Source of the DNA: Peribacillus butanolivorans
Lineage (GTDB): Bacteria; Bacillota; Bacilli; Bacillales; DSM-1321
Length of the DNA: 42,967 nucleotides
NCBI RefSeq assembly: GCF_001273755.1
Contig: NZ_LGYA01000001.1
Coordinates: 2,909,137 to 2,952,103 of the forward strand
Direction: 5' to 3'
Part shown: positions 6,658 to 13,644 of the stretch, one piece after another
Numbering within the stretch: the stretch's first letter is position 1
Layout: each line of letters opens with the position of its first letter
Notes under the pieces: model-generated
Databases searched by the model: none
What the model was told of the DNA's origin: nothing
Seen by the model: only the letters and a program-made list of their open reading frames with translations
Program-made: the position numbers and the translations under genes

Positions 6658-6969
6658 ATGAGAAGAAAGCATACTATTGAGTTACATTCATTTATGGACG
6701 GAAGTTTTATGGATAAAAAGAAGGTAAAAAGGAAAGCCAGTCCGAATATTAACCTATATTCAGTCAGTCCATTTGTTTTATTAGATCCTACAATTTGCCT
6801 TATGGGTATTGGACTCGTATCTGTTGCCCTCTTGGAAAAGTTTTTTGAACAACAGGGAAATTATGATGTAGCTGAAGCTCTTCACACAGGATTTAATATT
6901 GCTATACCTTGTGTTGCATTCGGATTTATATGGAAATTAATGATTGCGGTTAGTGGTGCGTTCCTATGA
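6658..6969 (+). CDS. Small membrane protein upstream of FtsK
   Basis: A basic N-terminal tail (about 40 residues) is followed by a hydrophobic segment (VLLDPTICLMGIGLVSVALL), a short polar loop with LEKFFEQQGNYDVAEA, and a second hydrophobic segment (FNIAIPCVAFGFIWKLMIAV). Two membrane helices are likely. It overlaps the start of the FtsK-like gene by four bases, so they are translationally coupled and may form a membrane complex. The family has no name I recognise; such genes commonly precede FtsK-like genes in Bacillus temperate phages and plasmids. Confidence 0.75.
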   Translation: MRRKHTIELHSFMDGSFMDKKKVKRKASPNINLYSVSPFVLLDPTICLMGIGLVSVALLEKFFEQQGNYDVAEALHTGFNIAIPCVAFGFIWKLMIAVSGAFL

Positions 6970-8126
6970 TGAAAATGTGGAGAGCAAAAATGAAGCTGCG
7001 TGGTTCTTTAATGAGAGCTTTTAAGCTTGGTGGAATCCATAAGCAAACTACAACGCAATCAAAAACGTATACACGCTATCCCAAGATTCATGATGTCCAT
7101 ATTGATGAAGAAAATGAAGCTGTCCGATTTACATTCACTTTACCTGATGGTGCTAATCCTGATTTAGTTTTGAAACAAGAATGGGTATTCAAACAGTGCT
7201 TTGGAAATAACATTGAGATAGATGGTAAGGTGAAGAAGTTTATCTTGTGGTGCTATTCGAAGGATATGGAAACTCATATTGATTTTGATTTTAAAAAGAT
7301 TCAGCCTCATTGTAAGGGTAAAATAATCCCTATTATGTGCGGTGTAGATAGGTCAGGTAAGATGAATGTAAAGGATATGGCAGAAGAACATCATATGTTG
7401 CTCACAGGAACTACTGGAAGTGGTAAGAGCTCATTAATTAGGGGAATATTGACCTCATTGATTCTGCATAAGTCACCAGATGAAATACAGTTCTTACTTG
7501 GTGATTTAAAGTTTTCAGAATTCGGCATATACAAACGACTTCCTCATGTAATGGGTGTTTATATGGATGCTAAGTCACTCCTCCCTCCTCTTCAAATAAT
7601 TGAAAAAGAAATGGTTCGAAGAGGTAAATTACTTGATGCGATGGACGTTGAAAGTATTTATGAATTAGAAGTGAAGCTACCTACAATTGTGGTTTGTATT
7701 GATGAAGTTATATTACTTAAAGATAAACCAAAAATAATGAAGATAATTGAAAGTATATCCTGTATAGGTCGTTCTAATGGTGTTTATCTGATGTTGTCAA
7801 TGCAACGTGGTGATGCGAAATCATTAGGTGGACAATTAAAGAATAACCTCACCTTTAGAATATCAGGTAAACAGTCAGATGAAACAAATGCAAAAATAAG
7901 TGGATTGAAGCAATCAGTTGACTTAGATACTGCGGGTAGGATGATACTTTCAACTCAAGGTAAAGAAAGAGTAATTCAAGTACCTTATATGGATAAGAAA
8001 AAAGCTAAAGGGTTACTTGATCCATTAAAAGTGACACAAGAAAAACCAGAGCTTGAAGATGTCGCAGATCGAAAGGTAAATGAATTTTCATTAGATGAGG
8101 TGTTCGATAGTGAACCAAAGGGATAA
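6966..8126 (+). CDS. FtsK/SpoIIIE-like DNA translocase ATPase
   Basis: A 386-aa FtsK-type ATPase without the membrane or gamma domains of chromosomal FtsK. Walker A GTTGSGKSS is at 148-156, LLGDLKFSEF is like the FtsK LID/PKxxxL region, and Walker B IVVCIDEV is at 241-248. IGRSNGVYLMLSMQR and LKNNLTFRISGKQSDE follow the family (sensor motif and R-finger region). It sits with a replication-relaxation protein, as in plasmids and Bacillus temperate phages, where the pair is thought to serve replication or segregation of the circular form. Upstream a coupled two-TM protein could anchor it. Confidence 0.9.
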   Translation: MMKMWRAKMKLRGSLMRAFKLGGIHKQTTTQSKTYTRYPKIHDVHIDEENEAVRFTFTLPDGANPDLVLKQEWVFKQCFGNNIEIDGKVKKFILWCYSKDMETHIDFDFKKIQPHCKGKIIPIMCGVDRSGKMNVKDMAEEHHMLLTGTTGSGKSSLIRGILTSLILHKSPDEIQFLLGDLKFSEFGIYKRLPHVMGVYMDAKSLLPPLQIIEKEMVRRGKLLDAMDVESIYELEVKLPTIVVCIDEVILLKDKPKIMKIIESISCIGRSNGVYLMLSMQRGDAKSLGGQLKNNLTFRISGKQSDETNAKISGLKQSVDLDTAGRMILSTQGKERVIQVPYMDKKKAKGLLDPLKVTQEKPELEDVADRKVNEFSLDEVFDSEPKG

Positions 8127-8790
8127 AGCCATTATTAATGACTTGAGACAATTTAGAATGATGTCAAGAAACCAGATAGTTGAATTACACTTTAAGCATC
8201 TTAAGAATCCTATAAACTCTTGTAATAGCGTTTTAAAGCGTTTAACAAGGGATAACTTTATCAAATGCAGCACGCTTCACTCTCCATACGTTTATTTCAA
8301 CTCTGACTGCAACATTAAACCAGACTCAACTAAAATCCCCCACTTCCTTGAACTTGTAGATACTGTTATTGAAATGAAAGCGCATAGGGAAACCAAAAAC
8401 CTTATGATTGAGCCTAAATATGGAGACAAAGGAACAATAGAACCGGACATCTTTGCTATTTGGTTTAACCCTATTTTTATCGAGGTTCAACGCAATGTTT
8501 ATACAAAAGAAGTCATGCAAAAGAAAATTGACCTTTATGAAGCTTATTATGATACAGGTGATTGGAACGATGAACCTTGGCAAAAACCAGATAAAAAGGT
8601 ATTCCCATCTATCCTAATTATTACTCCTACTCGATATGCAGTTAAAAGTACTAAGCTTGAGATATATCAATCCCCTTCCATTTCTGACTTCATTGAAAGT
8701 AGGTCTGGTCAATCAACGCTACAAATCAAACCTAAACCTGTTAAAAATGTAATTCAAACTAATGGTGGATCGTTGAAGCTGAAAAAATAA
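8110..8790 (+). CDS. Replication-relaxation family protein
   Basis: Matches the Replic_Relax family: N-terminal winged helix (NQRDKAIINDLRQFRMMSRNQIVELHF, residues 1-60), then a restriction-like core with GTIEPDIFAIW and IFIEVQRN followed by the M(Q)KKIDLYEAYY helix. The EPD...EVQ pattern looks like a nuclease-like fold. I chose the GTG at 8110 because GAGGTG lies seven bases upstream inside the end of ftsK; the ATG at 8095 would destroy that spacing. The family is required for replication of some plasmids and is usually next to FtsK-like genes, as here. Confidence 0.85.
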   Translation: MNQRDKAIINDLRQFRMMSRNQIVELHFKHLKNPINSCNSVLKRLTRDNFIKCSTLHSPYVYFNSDCNIKPDSTKIPHFLELVDTVIEMKAHRETKNLMIEPKYGDKGTIEPDIFAIWFNPIFIEVQRNVYTKEVMQKKIDLYEAYYDTGDWNDEPWQKPDKKVFPSILIITPTRYAVKSTKLEIYQSPSISDFIESRSGQSTLQIKPKPVKNVIQTNGGSLKLKK

Positions 8791-8836
8791 AATTTTTACA
8801 CAAAACAATCCGTAACTGTTAAACTTTTTAAAGATA

Positions 8837-8854
8837 GTAGGTTATTATACCTAC
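8837..8854. promoter_or_regulatory. Palindrome GTAGGT-TATTAT-ACCTAC over a likely -10 box
   Basis: Perfect 6-bp arms flank TATTAT, which suits a -10 element for the rightward gene at 8968. The -35 is poor (TTAAAC, 18 bp away), so an activator or repressor is likely. Two tiny frames after it (8858-8878 and 8897-8947) have weak or badly spaced ribosome sites and are not called. Confidence 0.4.
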
Positions 8855-8967
8855 ACCATGAGGAGGAAATTAGTTTAAATGAAAAGTTAAGGAGTATGTT
8901 GGCAATAGCTTTAGGAAAAGTTGCAAGCGAATTTGTACAAATATAATTTTATAAAGGGGAGATTTAA

Positions 8968-9459
8968 TTGATAGAATTAGCAGCTATAACAGGTACACTA
9001 AAAACATTGGTAAACGCCAACACGGCAAGTGTTGTCTTTCAGAAAGTTGGAGCAGCAAAAGCAAATAGAGATAAAGATAAAACCATTCAAGAATTAGAAC
9101 AAATTATCAATGAATTGATTAATGAAAAAAGTGAATTGATTAGAATTTCGAATGCTTTAGAAGATGAATTGATAACAAAGAAAATTTCAAGTGAAGATAT
9201 TGATTATATTTCTAAAGAATTACTACCTATCTTAGAAACTTTTTTAAATAGTGCCAATACAGACTCTACTCCAAATGAAGGTCAGATGAGTACAATGGAA
9301 CTTATAAATTTACTGCAACCTTTATTGTCTAAAGAAACATTTAACATACTGCAAGCGTTAGGATTTAATTTTAAGGAAGCGATAGGAGAGCCTTTGACCA
9401 TATTAGTTAAAGATTTGATTAGTGGTAATTCAGGGAAAAAGAAAAACAATAGAAAGTGA
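8968..9459 (+). CDS. Coiled-coil hypothetical protein, 163 aa
   Basis: TTG start after AAAGGGGAG. The N-terminus (ELAAITGTLKTLVNANTASV) may be a weakly hydrophobic helix. Residues about 35-75 form a heptad-rich coiled coil (IQELEQIINELINEKSELIR). The rest is helical with a basic tail (GKKKNNRK). I do not recognise the family. It lies 25 bases upstream of a GIY-YIG gene in the same direction, so the two probably share a transcript started near 8837-8854. A structural or DNA-organising accessory role is possible. Confidence 0.7.
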   Translation: MIELAAITGTLKTLVNANTASVVFQKVGAAKANRDKDKTIQELEQIINELINEKSELIRISNALEDELITKKISSEDIDYISKELLPILETFLNSANTDSTPNEGQMSTMELINLLQPLLSKETFNILQALGFNFKEAIGEPLTILVKDLISGNSGKKKNNRK

Positions 9460-9484
9460 TTAATAAATCTCGAAGGGTGATTAT

Positions 9485-10207
9485 GTGTTTACAGAAGATG
9501 AACTGAAATGGATAGGGGAAGTGTTAAATGAGGATGACCGAGATCCCCTAGAAATATCGAAAAGATATTATTATAAAAAGAAAGCTGAAGCTGAACGAGA
9601 GGCAAATAAAGAAACTGTTAGAAAAGAATTGGATGCATTTAGAATTAAAACAATAGAATTTTCTCCACATGAGCTGCTATTACTGAAAAATAAACGGGAA
9701 AAACTCAATGTTGATAACTTTAAAGGTATTTATATAATATTTAATCGTGATAATGGTCTACACTATGTTGGGCAAGCAGAGAACGTATTTGACAGAGCTT
9801 ATGCGCACTTTGTTAAGAATAAGGGGAATCCTGAAATTTATACGGATTATGATTGTGGTGATGAGTTTAATATTCATTTAATTCCTTTAAGCGACACTTC
9901 TTTTTCAGATCTAAACGAGTTAGAGGATAATGCGATAAGAGCTTACGACTCATTCCAAAATGGATACAATAGAATGCCGGGCAATGTAATGGATAAACCT
10001 ATTTTTGAAAAAGAAGAATATCAAGAGGTTGCGGATTTAATGCTGGATAGGATAAAAGAAACTGAATCGTTTATGAGTCTAAAAAGGACTAAAGATAGAA
10101 AATGGTACGTTATAAATTTGTTATCGGAATATGGATTACCAGATAATTGGGGTTTTGCTAATAGCTTTGGTACGATGATTCAAAAGTATCAAAAGGCAAA
10201 TAAATAA
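9485..10207 (+). CDS. GIY-YIG nuclease domain protein
   Basis: The N-terminal 75 residues are helical and charged. The GIY-YIG domain runs from about 79 to 165: GIY at 81-83, YVG at 94-96, catalytic Arg104 in FDRAYAHF, catalytic Glu in NELEDNAI (145 or 147) and the terminal Asn in GYNRMPGN. All key residues are present. The GTG start follows GAAGGGTGA. There is no NUMOD or zinc-finger DNA-binding tail of the homing type, so it may be a phage-encoded repair, exclusion or DNA-degradation enzyme rather than an intron endonuclease. It follows the coiled-coil gene in the same transcript. Confidence 0.85.
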   Translation: MFTEDELKWIGEVLNEDDRDPLEISKRYYYKKKAEAEREANKETVRKELDAFRIKTIEFSPHELLLLKNKREKLNVDNFKGIYIIFNRDNGLHYVGQAENVFDRAYAHFVKNKGNPEIYTDYDCGDEFNIHLIPLSDTSFSDLNELEDNAIRAYDSFQNGYNRMPGNVMDKPIFEKEEYQEVADLMLDRIKETESFMSLKRTKDRKWYVINLLSEYGLPDNWGFANSFGTMIQKYQKANK

Positions 10208-10314
10208 CCTTATAGAGAAGGATACTTTTTTAACAATTGATTTTAGTAATATGACAACTTCAGGTTCACTAGTTGCAAAAAATATATAGAATTAGATTAC
10301 AAGGAGAGTGAGGT

Positions 10315-10962
10315 ATGCAAAAGTTTTATCTTTTCACTTTTGCAATCATATTAATTATTGTTTCTTTTGCTAATGTAAAATCTGCAAGTGCTGATGTATT
10401 TGTAAAGGGGTATTTTAGAAATGGAACGTTTGTAGCACCCCATTTCAGAAGTAATCCTGACAGTTCATTCTCCAATAACTTCTCTACTTACGGGAATATT
10501 AATCCTTACACTGGTGAAGTCGGCACAAAAATGACTCCTAGCTATAATTATTCATACGATAAGGCAGCTTTAGATAGATATGAATATGATCTTAAAGAAA
10601 TTTTTGAAGATGAAAAAGCAGTAAGTAGCCCTCAAGAAGAACAAGATGAGAAAGAGGCAACAGAAATGTTTAATGCTTACATCGAGAATATAAACTATGG
10701 CCTTCCTGAAATTTCTTATACTATTCTAGAACAAGCGATGAAGGATAAATACACTGTTGAACAGTTTTCTGAACCAAGAATGTTATCAATGTACGAGATA
10801 CATGATATTTCTTCGCATTCTACTGACACTGGAGTTACAGTTGAGGGTAATTGGACACGGACTGATACGTCTACTGGGACTACGGAAGATCGTAAATTTA
10901 GATATGAGATGATAAAAGAGGATGAAGAATGGAAATTAAGCAGCAGATATACAAATGAATAG
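10315..10962 (+). CDS. Secreted protein with a GYFRNGTFV-PHFRSNPD motif
   Basis: A clear signal peptide (MQKFYLFTFAIILIIVSFAN, cleavage near SASA-DVFV) is followed by VKGYFRNGTFVAPHFRSNPD and YGNINPYTGEVGT. This is a short motif found in many secreted bacterial proteins and resembles the (G)YyRkdGTyVkPHyRTnPd module. After an acidic linker comes a domain of about 110 residues (ATEMFNAYIENINYGLPEIS to the end) resembling small SnoaL/NTF2-like or DUF4878-type folds (mixed helix, then strands with EEWKLSS). AAGGAGAGTGAGGT precedes the ATG. Possibly a lysogenic conversion factor at the cell surface; function unknown. Confidence 0.8.
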   Translation: MQKFYLFTFAIILIIVSFANVKSASADVFVKGYFRNGTFVAPHFRSNPDSSFSNNFSTYGNINPYTGEVGTKMTPSYNYSYDKAALDRYEYDLKEIFEDEKAVSSPQEEQDEKEATEMFNAYIENINYGLPEISYTILEQAMKDKYTVEQFSEPRMLSMYEIHDISSHSTDTGVTVEGNWTRTDTSTGTTEDRKFRYEMIKEDEEWKLSSRYTNE

Positions 10963-11138
10963 AACCTTTCCAGATGGTGAAGTAAGGTAATATTGAATAT
11001 ATTCTATAACGTTATTTGAAGTATATATAGCTATGAAATTACAAACTCCATTGCTATAAAGAAACTTGATGGTAGATGGTAGGAGAGTATTGAAGGATGA
11101 GTAACGTAATTTTCAATTCTCTCTTTAAGTCTGAATAA

Positions 11139-11168
11139 AAAGCCCTCCCCAATTATAAGAAGGGCTAT
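11139..11168 (-). terminator. Terminator at the end of the lysis module
   Basis: On the minus strand AGCCCT and AGGGCT pair around the loop and are followed by TTTTTATT. It ends the long minus-strand late region. Between the secreted-protein gene (10962) and this point I see no gene. Confidence 0.8.
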
Positions 11169-11172
11169 AATT

Positions 11173-11835
11173 CTATCCTTTTACAATATTCACTGAATAT
11201 CCTTTTTTCTTTAACTCTGCAGCTAAATTAGCAGCATTTTTCTCATCGGAGAAAGCACCTACTTGGACCTTATGTATAACACTTTTCTTTTCAACTGGTT
11301 TAACAGCTTCCTTCAACTTTTCACCTGATAACGTTTCAGCTATTGCCTTACAACAATTATTAAAGTTCTTTTTGTATGCATCAGCATTAGTTTTAGTATC
11401 GACAAAGCACACCTCTATAAGAATAGCTGGTTTAGCTGTCCCTTTTAGAAATCCTAGATCTGTTCTCTTCTTAGCACCACGATCCTTAATTCCAAGTGCT
11501 TCTGAAATAGCCTTCGAAACTTTTTCAGCCAATACTTTATTACCGTCACTATAATAAAGAACCTCAGTACCACCAATTTCCTTTGTACCAGCATTAAAAT
11601 GTACAGATACATCTAAATCCCGACTTTTACTGTTGTGATATTTTACAATTTTATTGATATTATCCCGTTGAGTTTTTGAAGTATTATCATGAAATGTATC
11701 TACTGTACAATCAAGTTCTTTTAGATAATCAGCAACCTTACTTACTACTTTCCTTGCTTCATCAACTTCATCTATGTATCCACTTGCTCCCCGAACAATT
11801 TTAGCGTGACCTGACGAAATAACAAATTTATCCAT
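11173..11835 (-). CDS. Endolysin: N-acetylmuramoyl-L-alanine amidase with SPOR domain
   Basis: Cleaves the amide bond between muramic acid and the peptide stem of peptidoglycan. The Amidase_3 domain (about 1-170) shows the zinc and catalytic residues: His10 (SSGH), Glu26, His79 (VSVHFNAG) and Glu141 (ILIEVCFVD). A linker leads to a C-terminal SPOR domain (about 186-219, HKVQVGAFSDEKNA), which binds denuded glycan strands. The ATG follows a GAGGAGGG site. It sits directly downstream of the holin, the usual lysis arrangement, and its size is typical of Bacillus phage lysins. Confidence 0.93.
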   Translation of the reverse strand: MDKFVISSGHAKIVRGASGYIDEVDEARKVVSKVADYLKELDCTVDTFHDNTSKTQRDNINKIVKYHNSKSRDLDVSVHFNAGTKEIGGTEVLYYSDGNKVLAEKVSKAISEALGIKDRGAKKRTDLGFLKGTAKPAILIEVCFVDTKTNADAYKKNFNNCCKAIAETLSGEKLKEAVKPVEKKSVIHKVQVGAFSDEKNAANLAAELKKKGYSVNIVKG

Positions 11836-11859
11836 TTTGAATCCCTCCTCGATTTCGTT

Positions 11860-12087
11860 TTAATTCTTGCTATCTTGTACAATAATTTGCTTAATTTCAT
11901 TTACATCTTGAGACAATGTAGAGAACGCTTGAGCTTGTGTTTCAATTACGTCTTGGTTCTTTTCGATTACTGCTTGATAATTCGCTTCGCGCTCTTTGTT
12001 TGTTTTCATAGTTGAGTACAGCATCCATACAAATAAAGCTGCGAATCCACTTTCTTTTAAAAACATACCTACTATTTCTGTTTCCAA
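11860..12087 (-). CDS. BhlA/UviB-family holin
   Basis: A 75-residue holin-like protein: one N-terminal membrane helix (FLKESGFAALFVWMLYSTM) and a charged coiled-coil tail (NKEREANYQAVIEKNQDVIE), typical of BhlA. I chose the TTG at 12087 because AAGGGGGTGATTAGG, nearly a perfect anti-SD match, precedes it. The longer frame from 12180 would run through a terminator hairpin and adds a basic stretch foreign to the family. It would permeabilise the membrane so that the amidase can reach the wall. Confidence 0.85.
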   Translation of the reverse strand: METEIVGMFLKESGFAALFVWMLYSTMKTNKEREANYQAVIEKNQDVIETQAQAFSTLSQDVNEIKQIIVQDSKN

Positions 12088-12107
12088 CCTAATCACCCCC
12101 TTCATTG

Positions 12108-12142
12108 CATAATAAAAAGCCGCCCTTTTGAGACGACTTGAA
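12108..12142 (-). terminator. Terminator between the cargo gene and the holin
   Basis: On the minus strand AAGTCGTC and GGCGGCTT form an 8-bp stem (two wobble pairs) followed by TTTTTATTATG. It stands just before the holin ribosome site, so lysis genes would need readthrough or antitermination from the late operon, or a local promoter in 12142-12260 that I cannot identify. Confidence 0.65.
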
Positions 12143-12263
12143 GTTGTTGCTCTTATTTTTTTAGCGATAATTAGTTGCATTTACTAAGTTATCACTCCAT
12201 CTACACCGTAAGTAATCACATCTTTAATAATCCTTTTCTAATTTTCGTTTCTCTTTAAATTGG

Positions 12264-13100
12264 TTACTCATTAATCCATGTACTTAATTCGCATATATAA
12301 CCTATCTTTCTCTTTATATTACTAATAGCAATAGCAATTCCAACGCTTGTCAAATTAGAATTACTTAATTTTGTGCTATCCCATATACTCATGAAAGTAG
12401 CTAGTTCAGGATTAGTGAGAATGATTTTATTCACTTCGTTCTCGCTTAAATTAGGTAAAAATTTATGAATCATAATATCATCAAAGGTTGCTACACCGCT
12501 ACTGATGGATAGGCAACCACTATATTGTAGGTGTTGATAAAACATTTCATTATGTGGTATATCTACATTATCAATTAAGGGTTTGAGTATAGAATAATAA
12601 TCTTTAAAAGGCATTTGGATATTAAAATTCAAATAACGAAACATATAAACTAAAGATAATATATCTATTTGTCTAGTTGTTAATTTAGGAATGATGGTTA
12701 ATGCTTCATTTAGCACTAATTTTTCAAAGGATTCATCTTGTTTCATTGTCCTTTGAATTAATACATCCACTAACAAATCTGCTATATCTTTTTCTCCCCG
12801 CCTAGCATGACTCTTTTGGGTTTCGTAAATAGCAAAACGCAAGTCAGGATCTTCAGTATTAATTAACGTTTTAGGGGCTATTGATTGTAATTCATCCAAA
12901 TATTTATTAATTATTTCCTCGGCCCGTTCATTAACTAAGCTTTCAACTTTTTCTCCCAAATTATAAAAATTACACTTAAATACATCCATGGCTACTTCCT
13001 TAACACCTGAATATGTTAAACCATACTGATTTACAGTTACCTCAGAACCCTGAATGTTGTTAGAATGATCACCAGCTGTTATTTCTTGTTTATTTTTCAT
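12264..13100 (-). CDS. LPO_1073/Vpar_1526-like protein with N-terminal NIQG motif
   Basis: A soluble protein of 278 residues. It opens with KQEITAGDHSNNIQGSEVTV, followed by GVKEVAMDVFKCNFYNL and an all-helical body rich in charged pairs. The opening resembles the family named LPO_1073/Vpar_1526 in public annotation, whose function I do not know. The start (ATG at 13100) overlaps the stop of the upstream TM gene by 11 bases, with GGTGAG seven bases away, so the two are translationally coupled. The NIQG motif is shared with that gene's product. It lies in the moron position between tail fibre and lysis genes and is probably lysogenic conversion or defence cargo rather than structure. Confidence 0.75.
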   Translation of the reverse strand: MKNKQEITAGDHSNNIQGSEVTVNQYGLTYSGVKEVAMDVFKCNFYNLGEKVESLVNERAEEIINKYLDELQSIAPKTLINTEDPDLRFAIYETQKSHARRGEKDIADLLVDVLIQRTMKQDESFEKLVLNEALTIIPKLTTRQIDILSLVYMFRYLNFNIQMPFKDYYSILKPLIDNVDIPHNEMFYQHLQYSGCLSISSGVATFDDIMIHKFLPNLSENEVNKIILTNPELATFMSIWDSTKLSNSNLTSVGIAIAISNIKRKIGYICELSTWINE

Positions 13101-13290
13101 CTTTTTTCTCACCATTCGATACACTAACATTATTTACACCTTGAATGTTAGTGGAACCATCGCCTGATTGGATAGTTTGACTTATTTTTTCACTACTTTT
13201 GTTCTTGAAAAATAGTCTTGCTACTGCGGAAATAACAACTATCCCTATCCCACTAAACACCCATTCTCTATTCTGAATAAGCCATTCCAC
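13090..13290 (-). CDS. One-TM protein with C-terminal NIQG motif
   Basis: 66 residues: one membrane helix near the N-terminus (WVFSGIGIVVISAVARLFF) and a polar cytoplasmic tail holding SGDGSTNIQGVNNVSV, then a charged end. The tail motif matches the N-terminal motif AGDHSNNIQG of the coupled downstream protein. GGGGGA precedes the start, about 11 bases away. It is not a typical holin because the tail is short and non-coiled and a BhlA holin is present next door. A membrane sensor or pore that pairs with the downstream protein through the shared motif is the best inference. Confidence 0.7.
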   Translation of the reverse strand: MEWLIQNREWVFSGIGIVVISAVARLFFKNKSSEKISQTIQSGDGSTNIQGVNNVSVSNGEKKDEK

Positions 13291-13368
13291 CGAAAGTCCC
13301 CCTATTAAACAATATTTGTATTCTTATACATAATAAGGGGGGGTGTACTTTTTGTCCATTTATGATAT

Positions 13369-13573
13369 CTAATCAGTTATTATTATATATCTAACTAATG
13401 GATATTTTTCTGGAAACATGTTTTTTTCTCCACAATTTCTGCATTTATGTTCAAAAGAATCACTACTTGCAGACCAATCGTTTTTTCCTGTACAAGTCAT
13501 TAGTATTCACTATGAACACTGGATTTCTTGGGATGTCCTGCATATTAACTGTAATTTCAAATTCTTTAAACAT
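13369..13573 (-). pseudogene. Zinc-ribbon small gene split by a one-base frameshift
   Basis: The ATG at 13573, with a GTAGGTAAAGTAT site, opens MFKEFEITVNMQDIPRN and continues through NTNDLYRKK, then meets a stop. In the next frame the sense goes on as NDWSASSDSFEHKCRNCGEK and ends at 13369. The switch coincides with a run of six A (coding strand; 13481-13486). Removing one A gives one coherent 67-aa protein with a CxxC pair. So it is a mutation, a sequencing error in the homopolymer, or a +1 slip. The rest of 13291-13644 contains nothing else I can support. Confidence 0.55.
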
Positions 13574-13644
13574 ATACTTTACCTACTTCTCAAAATAAAA
13601 AAAGCCTTCCTAATTGGATGACTTGGATTTCATGCTTATTTTAT

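Noticed and set aside
12088..12180. Longer holin from 12180
   Set aside because: It would pass through a terminator hairpin and ignore the near-perfect ribosome site before the TTG at 12087; the extra residues do not fit BhlA proteins.
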